Assembly: GCA_934219025.1 (NCBI GenBank)
Contig: CAKQDG010000040.1
Location: 1 to 16,954, forward strand
Reading direction: 5' to 3'
Length of the DNA stretch: 16,954 nt
From: an uncultured Prevotella sp.
GTDB taxonomy: Bacteria > Bacteroidota > Bacteroidia > Bacteroidales > Bacteroidaceae
The position numbers were made by a program, and so were the translations under genes. Numbering within the stretch: the first letter of the stretch is position 1; every line of letters starts with the position of its first letter. Positions 6,888 to 12,786 of the stretch are shown in pieces. The notes below the pieces were generated by a model. That model ran no database searches. It saw only the letters and a list, made by a program, of their open reading frames with translations, and had not been told where the DNA came from.

Positions 6888-9029
6888 TTAGTCAATCTTC
6901 TGTCCGAGGGCGTTGAACTTGCTGCCGTTGCGCAGGATAACCATGCGGCGGTTCTCGATAAACTTGCCGCTCTTGGCTTCGCTGGCTGCTGTGGCAGAGC
7001 GTATGCCGTCTACGGTGTGGTTGATTCCTATAGTTGCAGTGTTGCCCCACGTGTTTGTGGCTTTCACGAGCAGCGAAGGCTTGTTGGCGCTGTCGTAGCT
7101 CACGGAGATGGTGCCGTTCATACACATGAAGAGAGGCACGGTGATGTAGCCTTCAGAATTGATGGAGCCGAAGAAGGTTGGGGCGATAGTGCCCTGCGTA
7201 GCGTCCACCTTGCATGCAAGAGCTGTGCCGGCAGTGCGGTCGGAGCTGAATGTGTAGTCGCCGGCAGGCAGGTCGTCGCCGTCTACGAAGAGCTGCGTGC
7301 TGAATGCCATGCTGCCGTCTGTTACGTTTACGAGATAGAAGTTGTCAGTACCGCTGTTCTGGCGCTTGAACGTAACGATGTCGTCGCTCTTGAAAGAGTA
7401 TGCCACGTCTTCCTGCATGTCATAGTCAGAACCCGTTGTGCCGCTGAGTTTGCCCGTGATGTTCACGTTCCATTTTATCTCTCCAGTCTGGCATGTACCT
7501 GTCAGCGAATATGTCTCGTCGGCATTGTATGTAAAGTCAAGGTCGATGGCATCGATACTGTGAACCTCAGTTGCCGATTCGTCGTCCTGGTCGGTAAGAA
7601 TCTGGCAAGACGAGCGGTAGAGGTTGGTCAGTTCGCTGAAATGTCCCGATTTGAGGCTGTTCATTTCAAGGATTACAGAGAACCAGTCTTTCTTGTCCTG
7701 ACTGTCAGAGTAGATCTGCACCACACCGCCCTTTTCGGTGATGTCGGTGAGCTTGCCGTTTGTGGCAACGAAGTCGCGTGTCTCGGTTACTTCGGGTAGC
7801 ACGGCATCCATCTTTATGATATAGTCGTTGTAATCGCTGTCGATGAAACTTGCGTCAAGCACATAGTTGCCCTTCTCGTCGCGTGAAACAACAGCATTTT
7901 TCACATAGTAGCTCTGTATTTCTGTGTTGTCGGGCTTGTTGATATAGAAGGTCATCTCGTCTGTGAAATTGCCCTCGGTAACAGGCAAGTACATCGTACC
8001 CGTTATCATATTGTCATCCTGGTCCGTTCCTCTGAGATAGAACAACTGCCCCCAAAGGTCGGAGATTATCATGTTGTGACATTCATAATTGTTGGTGCTT
8101 TTCACTTCAAAGTTCTTTTTGGCCTTGAACTTGTAGCATACAGCGTCGGCAGTTACCACCTCGCCCTCAATATTGATAATGTTGTTTGCATCGAGTGTCA
8201 CTCTCAGTTCTCCGTTGTCTATATCGCTCGATTTGCCGTTTCCGTCTGAAACTTCAGATTCTGGGGCAAACGACTTGTACAGTCCGAACAGACCGCCGTA
8301 TACAAGTTTTATAGTCTTGCCGGCTCCCGTGAGAGTTAGGGTAGAACCGTTAGGATCCATGGTGAACGCCGAAACGCTTGCATCTACATTTATCGTTTCG
8401 GTAGGCTGCACCGGAGCCTTCGGCGAGCATACAAGGTGGAACACGCGGCCGTCTGTGGCATTAATCGTTGCGTCCAGATTGTAGGTCTTGTATCCGGCTT
8501 CCGTAACGGTAGCAGTAGCCGTCATATACTGTATCAGGGATTGTGATTCCTCCACATTATTGTCCTTGCCCCAGGCATAAGAGTAGTTGAACTTGTCTGA
8601 AGAATACTCACCCACGGGCGATTCTGCGTTGTCGCTGTACACGTCAATCTTCAGAATATAGTCGCCGTTGTTCACCGAGCAATACCAATCCTTTGTAGAA
8701 GGATAGTATTCCCAGTCGTTGGCATATTCCGAAGCGTTCACTTCTATCACGTCTGTTGCCGTGGCAGCCTTAGCCCTCATCGGCTTTTTATCTATAATCT
8801 CCACCCTGACGGCAGGAGTCCTCTCCACGCCGTTGATGCCGTCTTTCAGCTTTCCATAGAGGAACTTCTCTGTCTCGGTCTGGCGCAAGCCATTAACCGG
8901 CTTCTGCATGAGGGAAGAAACAGATTGTCCGTGATGTGAAGAACCTGAAACTGGCGTGAGGTGCTGTGCCCTCACATAGGTGCCTGCGCTTACGGCAAGC
9001 GACAAAAGCAAAGTAAAAAACTTCTTCAT
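6888..9029 (-). CDS. Secreted modular beta-repeat protein (713 residues)
   Basis: Family not recognised. Residues 1-21 are a signal peptide (cleavage near VRA/Q). Residues 22-92 are a non-repetitive stretch with basic and polar residues that could be a linker or propeptide. Repeating beta-rich modules follow at about 95-202, 211-305, 310-410, 420-530 and 540-670. The first three align with modules of the 591-residue paralogue: 'KTIKLVYGGLFGLYKSF' (238-254) with 'KTFTLEYGGSFGEFDTF', and 'EGNFTDEMTFYINKPDNTE' (352-370) with 'EGDFTNEMTFAVYSPDGTE'. The last two modules are more diverged. Residues 676-713 are the shared tail, ending 'KFNALGQKID'. The tail resembles C-terminal 'xxYNxxGQxx' tails common on exported Prevotella proteins, so a localisation signal is possible, but it is not a standard T9SS type-A domain. 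A strong promoter lies about 300 nt upstream, and the leader contains a 22-bp repeat array. Confidence 0.88.
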   Translation of the reverse strand: MKKFFTLLLSLAVSAGTYVRAQHLTPVSGSSHHGQSVSSLMQKPVNGLRQTETEKFLYGKLKDGINGVERTPAVRVEIIDKKPMRAKAATATDVIEVNASEYANDWEYYPSTKDWYCSVNNGDYILKIDVYSDNAESPVGEYSSDKFNYSYAWGKDNNVEESQSLIQYMTATATVTEAGYKTYNLDATINATDGRVFHLVCSPKAPVQPTETINVDASVSAFTMDPNGSTLTLTGAGKTIKLVYGGLFGLYKSFAPESEVSDGNGKSSDIDNGELRVTLDANNIINIEGEVVTADAVCYKFKAKKNFEVKSTNNYECHNMIISDLWGQLFYLRGTDQDDNMITGTMYLPVTEGNFTDEMTFYINKPDNTEIQSYYVKNAVVSRDEKGNYVLDASFIDSDYNDYIIKMDAVLPEVTETRDFVATNGKLTDITEKGGVVQIYSDSQDKKDWFSVILEMNSLKSGHFSELTNLYRSSCQILTDQDDESATEVHSIDAIDLDFTYNADETYSLTGTCQTGEIKWNVNITGKLSGTTGSDYDMQEDVAYSFKSDDIVTFKRQNSGTDNFYLVNVTDGSMAFSTQLFVDGDDLPAGDYTFSSDRTAGTALACKVDATQGTIAPTFFGSINSEGYITVPLFMCMNGTISVSYDSANKPSLLVKATNTWGNTATIGINHTVDGIRSATAASEAKSGKFIENRRMVILRNGSKFNALGQKID
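6900..6995 (-). repeat. C-terminal tail module, copy 2
   Basis: This is the partner of 5028-5123, offset by exactly 1872 bp. There are two mismatches in 96 positions, one of which changes Asn to Ser within 'RNG(N/S)KFNALGQ'. Similarity stops abruptly on both sides. Confidence 0.92.
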
Positions 9030-9058
9030 AAAGTGTTAAAGTATTAATTGATTATTGT

Positions 9059-9146
9059 GTATGTGATATGTCTTATCATTGTATGTGATATGTCTTATCA
9101 TTGTATGCGACATGCCATATTGTTGTATGCGACAAGTCTTATGCCT
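9059..9146. repeat. 22-bp tandem repeat array, four units, in the leader of the 713-residue gene
   Basis: Units at 9059-9080, 9081-9102, 9103-9124 and 9125-9146. Units 1 and 2 are identical (GTATGTGATATGTCTTATCATT split over 22 bases). Units 3 and 4 share GTATGCGACA and diverge afterwards. A decayed fifth unit (TTATGTATTGTCTTATC) follows at 9147-9163. Units 1 and 2 each contain the dyad TGATA-N5-TATCA (9064-9078 and 9086-9100). The array begins 30 nt upstream of the start codon and lies downstream of the predicted promoter, so it is probably transcribed as part of the 5' leader. Confidence 0.9.
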
Positions 9147-9327
9147 TTATGTATTGTCTTATCTATCCATGCCGGCGCAGGCTATACGTTCCTGTCCAGA
9201 GCCTTTTCTTTTATTGCGATATGCAGAATCTCTTGATTGGCGCGTAGACTTTTCTGGATTGACGTGATAAAGTCTTGCATTTTATCGGTCAAACTTACGA
9301 AATGCTGCTTTTCTCTTTGTTGTGTTG

Positions 9328-9358
9328 CAAAAATATAAATAAAACATAAATATACAAA
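9328..9358 (-). promoter_or_regulatory. Bacteroidota-type promoter for the 713-residue gene
   Basis: On the minus strand TTTG (9358-9355) is followed after exactly 19 nt by TATTTTTG (9335-9328), matching the Bacteroidota -33 TTTG and -7 TAnnTTTG elements. Transcription would start near 9322 and give a leader of about 290 nt containing the 22-bp repeats. Confidence 0.72.
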
Positions 9359-9460
9359 ACAAAAAGACAATAAATATTTAAGATTTATAGAATAAAGATA
9401 TTGTATTGCGATTTGTAGGATTAAAAATGTCGTTTATACATATTATATATAAAGCCATAT

Positions 9461-9481
9461 ACGGAAATTGGGAGAAACAGC
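9461..9481. repeat. Left arm of inverted repeat flanking the lipoprotein gene
   Basis: GGGAGAAACAGC (9470-9481), with ACGGA just before it at 9461-9465, is the reverse complement of GCTGTTTCTCCC...TCCGT at 10009-10027. This arm lies 20 nt beyond the lipoprotein stop codon. Confidence 0.6.
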
Positions 9482-9500
9482 TGTTAGTTTTGTTGTTGAA

Positions 9501-9992
9501 TTATCTACGCTTGATTATATTCCACATCACACCGGTCTTTGTGGTGTATTTGGAATTGCTGCACTCGTAGTAATAATAGATGTAAGTACCGCCCGACAGT
9601 CCCGAGTGGCTTCTTGTGAATGTGGTTTCAGTTCTTGATGAAGTGGAATATTCTCTCATCGACTCGCATTTTCTCAGTTCCGAGGCAGTAGGCGTAGAAG
9701 AGGGCTTCTTGGAATACGAAGCCCAATACACGTTGCAGCGCATGTTCGAACACTCGTCTCCACCATTGTTGAAGATGCATTTAAATGTGAGGTCGGTTGT
9801 CGTCGTGGTGGTCATTTCTTTTTTGTGTACAGGCTCTGTCAGTTTAGATGATGATGAGCCGCTCCCGCCGCCTGTGAACTCATAGTCGTTGTCTTTCTTC
9901 GGATCGTATCCGTCATCGTCCTTGGAGCAGCTGACGGCAGTCATTGCCATTGCCAATGTCAAAATGCTGGTAAAAAATTTCAGATTCTTCAT
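9501..9992 (-). CDS. Small surface lipoprotein with a Fn3-like domain
   Basis: This 163-residue protein starts with a signal peptide and lipobox 'AVSC', giving lipid-modified Cys22. 'SKDDD' follows, an acidic stretch just after the cysteine of the kind that directs Bacteroidota lipoproteins to the outer surface. Residues 41-49 are a Gly/Ser linker and 61-66 a Thr run. The C-terminal region, about 66-160, has an Fn3-like strand pattern ending in 'GLSGGTYIYYYYECSNSKY' (131-149), which resembles the 'GL.PGT.YYYRAY..N' strand of Bacteroidota Fn3-like domains. It carries five cysteines (72, 81, 86, 109, 144), so disulfides are possible. No function can be assigned. It is a single gene with a -7 element about 120 nt upstream, and an inverted repeat brackets the coding region. 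Confidence 0.82.
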   Translation of the reverse strand: MKNLKFFTSILTLAMAMTAVSCSKDDDGYDPKKDNDYEFTGGGSGSSSSKLTEPVHKKEMTTTTTTDLTFKCIFNNGGDECSNMRCNVYWASYSKKPSSTPTASELRKCESMREYSTSSRTETTFTRSHSGLSGGTYIYYYYECSNSKYTTKTGVMWNIIKRR

Positions 9993-10008
9993 AATAGTAT
10001 TTTTTTGT

Positions 10009-10027
10009 GCTGTTTCTCCCTGTCCGT
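10009..10027. repeat. Right arm of inverted repeat flanking the lipoprotein gene
   Basis: GCTGTTTCTCCC (10009-10020) and TCCGT (10023-10027) complement 9461-9481. This arm lies 17 nt upstream of the lipoprotein start, inside its leader. Confidence 0.6.
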
Positions 10028-10112
10028 AATTGATTCTATATCATTCCGCGTAATAAATTCAATAACACATTGTGTGGTTGTCGGATTTATAAAAATGTAA
10101 ACTATACGAATG

Positions 10113-10120
10113 CAAAGTTA
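10113..10120 (-). promoter_or_regulatory. -7 element for the lipoprotein gene
   Basis: The minus strand reads TAACTTTG (10120-10113), an exact TAnnTTTG. No TTTG is found 19-20 nt upstream; the region there is AT-rich. This is the best promoter candidate for the lipoprotein gene, with a leader of about 115 nt. Confidence 0.5.
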
Positions 10121-10208
10121 GTGTTTTTTTTCTATATGTTTGCCCTCAGTCTTTTCTTTTTTCTAATCTCTTTTATCAAAAAAAACTTGTCCTTACACCT
10201 TATTCAAA

Positions 10209-10260
10209 CGTTTAAACCTCAACACAAAACGTTTGCTCCGTATATACAGCCGTTTAAACC
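10209..10260. repeat. CGTTTAAACC motifs phased at 21 bp
   Basis: CGTTTAAACC occurs exactly at 10209-10218 and 10251-10260, with CGTTTGCTCC midway at 10230-10239. The three CGTTT starts are 21 bp apart, two helical turns. GTTTAAAC within the motif is palindromic. This could be an operator for the lipoprotein gene or for a transcript heading toward rnr. Confidence 0.5.
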
Positions 10261-10332
10261 GAAAACTGGGGAATTTGGTTTTTGTATGGAAAATTTTTCC
10301 TTTTTGCTAAATTATTGTAATAATATGGATAC

Positions 10333-10370
10333 AAATCCCGCTCTTGTGAACCGAGAACGGGATTTTTTTT
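10333..10370 (+). terminator. Orphan intrinsic terminator upstream of rnr
   Basis: AAATCCCG (10333-10340) pairs with CGGGATTT (10358-10365), extended by CTC/GAG across an AA bulge, followed by a T8 run (10363-10370). No plus-strand gene precedes it, so it ends either an unannotated short RNA, a leader transcript of rnr (attenuation), or stray antisense transcription. Confidence 0.78.
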
Positions 10371-10371
10371 A

Positions 10372-10379
10372 TAACTTCG
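10372..10379 (+). promoter_or_regulatory. Possible -7 element for rnr
   Basis: TAACTTCG differs from TAnnTTTG at one position. It lies 67 nt before the rnr start, just beyond the terminator. No clean TTTG is found 19 nt upstream, so this is tentative. Confidence 0.4.
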
Positions 10380-10446
10380 CATCAGAAAAGCTAATACTAA
10401 CAAGAGGCTTGCCCCCACAAGGCAGCCCAATTAAATATATACGACT

Positions 10447-12645
10447 ATGGCAAAAGGTGGAAAGAAAAGACGACTCAACAAGAAGCAGATGGCAGAGAAA
10501 CTGCAAGACTTCTTTATGCAAAACCCCGACAAACAGCATAGTTTCAAGGAGATATTCAGAGCCTTGAGGCTCGACACCCACCCGGCTAAGATGCTCGCCG
10601 TTGATGTGATGGAAGAGATGGCATGGGACGACTTCCTTGTGCGCAAGAGCGAAAATGCCTATCAGCTGAACATGAACGGACAGGTGCAGGAGGGCACCTT
10701 CCAGCGCAAGCCGAACGGAAAGAACACCGTGGTGCCCGACGACGGGGCGGCTCCTATCTTCGTGGCTGAGCGCAACTCCATGTTTGCCCTCACCGGCGAC
10801 AAGGTGCAGTTCACCCTCATGGCACGCCGCAAGAACCACATCCGCGAGGCTATGGTGACGAGCATCATCAAGAGGGCGAAGGATACCTTCGTGGGCAAGC
10901 TACGGGTGGAAAAGGATTTTGCCTTCCTCGTTTCCGACGGCAACATCTTTGTTCACGACGTGATTATCCCGAAGCGCAAGCTCAAGGGCGGCAAGACAAA
11001 CGACAAGGCTGTGGTGAGAATCACGCAGTGGCCGTCGAAAGACAACAAGAATATGATTGGCGAGGTGGTTGACGTGCTCGGCGAGACGGGCGACAACGAT
11101 GTGGAGATGAACTCCATTCTGGCGCAATACAACCTGCCGTATAAATACCCCAAGAATGTGGAGGATGCTGCCGAGAAAATCGACCCCACCATTACGGAAC
11201 AGGACTATAAGGAGCGTGAGGACTTCCGCGACGTTACCACCTTTACCATCGACCCGCATGATGCCAAGGACTTCGACGACGCTCTCTCCATACGCAAGCT
11301 GAAGAAGGGCGTGTGGGAGGTTGGAGTGCACATCGCCGACGTGTCGCACTATGTTACCGAAGGTTCAGTGATTGACAAGGAGGCTGTGAAGCGCGCCACG
11401 AGCATTTATCTCGTGGACCGCACCATACCGATGCTCCCGGAGCGTCTTTGCAACTTTATCTGCTCGCTTCGCCCCGACGAGGAGAAGCTCACGTATAGCG
11501 TGATTTTCGACATGAACGAGGAGGGCGAGGTGCTCAACTGGCGCTTGCGCCACTGCGTGATAAAGAGCAACCGCCGCTTCTGCTACGAGGAGGTGCAGAA
11601 GATTCTGGAAGACAACGGAGTGGTGGACGGCTCGGGACAGCCGGCTCCAGAACTGCCTGCCGGACAGGACTACAAGGGCGAGTATGCCAATGAGCTTGTG
11701 ATGCTCGACAGGATAGCAAAGAAGTTGCGTGCCGCAAGATTCAAGCACGGCTCCGTGAAGTTCGACCGCGAGGAGCTGCGCTTCGACATCGACGAGAAGG
11801 GAAAGCCCGTGCGCTGCTATTTCAAGGTGGCAAAGGATGCCAACAAGCTGGTGGAGGAGTTTATGCTCCTTGCCAACCGCACCGTGGCGGAGAGCATAGG
11901 CAAGGTGGCGAAAGGAAAGAAGCCTAAGACTCTGCCCTACCGTATCCACGACATGCCCGACCCTACGAAGCTTGAAACCCTGCGCCAGTTTGTGGTGAAG
12001 TTTGGCTATAAGGTGAAGACCGACGGCACGAAGGGTGCGATTACCAAGAGCCTCAACTCGCTTCTCGACGAGTGTAACGGAAAAAAGGAGCAGAAGGTTA
12101 TAGAGACCGTGGCGCTGCGCGCAATGATGAAGGCGAAATACAGCATACACAATATAGGCCACTACGGACTGGCTTTTGAATACTACACCCACTTCACCAG
12201 TCCTATCCGCCGCTACCCCGACACTATGGTTCACCGCCTTCTGACGCGCTATCAGAACGGCGGGCGCTCTGCCAACAAGGAGCACTACGAGGAGCTTTGC
12301 GAGCACTCGAGCGAGATGGAGCAGATTGCCCAGAATGCCGAGCGCGACAGCATAAAATACAAGATGGTGGAGTTTATGGCCGACAAGATTGGCAAGACCT
12401 ATGATGCCCACATCAGCGGAATCACCTCGTTTGGCATATACTGCGAAATTGACGAGAACCACTGTGAGGGCATGGTGCCGCTGCGCGACCTGAAGGGCGA
12501 CTACTACGACTTTGACGAGCGCAACTACTGTCTTGTGGGCCGTCGGCACCACAGCAAATACCAGCTCGGCGATCCTATCCGCATCCAGGTGGCCAAGGCC
12601 AATCTGGAGAAGAAGCAACTCGACTTCAGCGTTGCCGAGGATTGA
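10447..12645 (+). CDS. rnr: Ribonuclease R
   Basis: RNase R is a processive 3'-to-5' exoribonuclease of the RNB (RNase II) family that degrades structured RNA in the cytoplasm. In this 732-residue protein a winged-helix-like N-terminal segment (about 15-75) precedes cold-shock-type OB domains (about 80-230). The RNB catalytic domain follows, with 'TIDPHDAKDFDDALS' (267-281) carrying the metal-binding aspartates, 'HIADVSHYV' (295-303), 'RTIPMLPERLCN' (325-336), and further on 'THFTSPIRRYPD' with the conserved Arg pair. A C-terminal S1 domain spans about 649-732, with 'GKTYDAHISGITSFGIYCEI'. It stops right after the S1 domain, so the long basic tail found in E. coli RNase R is absent. The ATG at 10447 begins a short basic leader, 'MAKGGKKRRLNKK'. 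There is no clear Shine-Dalgarno, as is usual in this phylum. It is a single-gene unit bounded by terminators on both sides. Confidence 0.97.
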   Translation: MAKGGKKRRLNKKQMAEKLQDFFMQNPDKQHSFKEIFRALRLDTHPAKMLAVDVMEEMAWDDFLVRKSENAYQLNMNGQVQEGTFQRKPNGKNTVVPDDGAAPIFVAERNSMFALTGDKVQFTLMARRKNHIREAMVTSIIKRAKDTFVGKLRVEKDFAFLVSDGNIFVHDVIIPKRKLKGGKTNDKAVVRITQWPSKDNKNMIGEVVDVLGETGDNDVEMNSILAQYNLPYKYPKNVEDAAEKIDPTITEQDYKEREDFRDVTTFTIDPHDAKDFDDALSIRKLKKGVWEVGVHIADVSHYVTEGSVIDKEAVKRATSIYLVDRTIPMLPERLCNFICSLRPDEEKLTYSVIFDMNEEGEVLNWRLRHCVIKSNRRFCYEEVQKILEDNGVVDGSGQPAPELPAGQDYKGEYANELVMLDRIAKKLRAARFKHGSVKFDREELRFDIDEKGKPVRCYFKVAKDANKLVEEFMLLANRTVAESIGKVAKGKKPKTLPYRIHDMPDPTKLETLRQFVVKFGYKVKTDGTKGAITKSLNSLLDECNGKKEQKVIETVALRAMMKAKYSIHNIGHYGLAFEYYTHFTSPIRRYPDTMVHRLLTRYQNGGRSANKEHYEELCEHSSEMEQIAQNAERDSIKYKMVEFMADKIGKTYDAHISGITSFGIYCEIDENHCEGMVPLRDLKGDYYDFDERNYCLVGRRHHSKYQLGDPIRIQVAKANLEKKQLDFSVAED

Positions 12646-12676
12646 TTATTCAGATTTTTCGTGAAACTCAAATCAA

Positions 12677-12714
12677 AAAAAGGGCTGTGTCAAATCAATG
12701 ACACAGCCCTTTTT
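12677..12714. terminator. Bidirectional intrinsic terminator between rnr and the three-gene operon
   Basis: AAAAAGGGCTGTGTCA (12677-12692) and TGACACAGCCCTTTTT (12699-12714) form a perfect 16-bp stem with a 6-nt loop. The plus strand ends in TTTTT and the minus strand in a T7 run (12681-12675). It therefore serves rnr (stop 12645) and, on the minus strand, the operon ending at 12785. Confidence 0.95.
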
Positions 12715-12722
12715 CGTTTTTT

Positions 12723-12786
12723 TCAATCCTTCAATCTTTCAATCTTTCAATCTTTCAATTTTTCAATTTTTCAATTTTTCAATTTT
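12723..12786. repeat. Octamer tandem repeat, eight units
   Basis: Eight contiguous 8-bp units: TCAATCCT once (12723-12730), TCAATCTT three times (12731-12754), TCAATTTT four times (12755-12786). Variants are grouped in order along the array. The array fills the gap between the bidirectional terminator and the stop codon of the 486-residue gene and overlaps that stop by two bases, so it lies in the 3' untranslated region of the minus-strand operon. Confidence 0.95.

Larger units (their letters stand above)
9030..9500. other. 471-bp leader and intergenic region between the 713-residue and lipoprotein genes
   Basis: From right to left it holds a small palindrome near the lipoprotein stop (AAACAGCTGTT, 9475-9485), an AT-rich stretch of about 100 bp, the minus-strand promoter (9328-9358), an unremarkable stretch (9170-9320), and the 22-bp repeat array (9059-9146). 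No clear intrinsic terminator follows the lipoprotein gene. Short open frames here (for example 9182-9370 minus, 9048-9236 plus) run through the promoter or the repeats and are not supported as genes. Confidence 0.7.
9993..10446. other. 454-bp divergent intergenic region between the lipoprotein gene and rnr
   Basis: It holds, left to right: the right arm of the inverted repeat (10009-10027), a minus-strand -7 element (10113-10120), an oppositely directed plus-strand TATGTTTG (10135-10142, no good -33), three CGTTT motifs phased by 21 bp (10209-10260), an intrinsic terminator pointing at rnr (10333-10370), and a -7-like element before rnr (10372-10379). A 165-codon plus-strand frame (10070-10567) overlaps rnr out of frame and lacks any domain or signal, so I do not call it. 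Confidence 0.7.

Noticed and set aside
6036..7799. Long plus-strand open frames (244 and 327 codons) inside the secreted-protein genes
   Set aside because: They lie antisense to genes with clear signal peptides, repeats and shared tails. They lack domains or start signals and arise from the codon composition of the minus-strand genes.
9059..9146. CRISPR array
   Set aside because: Units are directly adjacent with no spacers and no cas genes are in view; they are plain tandem repeats. The same holds for 4799-4864 and 12723-12786.
9182..9370. 62-codon minus-strand frame with a hydrophobic start
   Set aside because: It contains the promoter of the 713-residue gene within its first codons and has no homology I recognise.
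2625..9470. Exact 12-mer ATACGGAAATTG at 2625-2636 and 9459-9470
   Set aside because: Several chance 12-mer matches are expected in a window of this size, and the two contexts are unrelated.
10070..10567. 165-codon plus-strand frame before rnr
   Set aside because: It crosses an intrinsic terminator and overlaps rnr out of frame by 121 bp, with no recognisable domain or leader. RNase R clearly owns that sequence.
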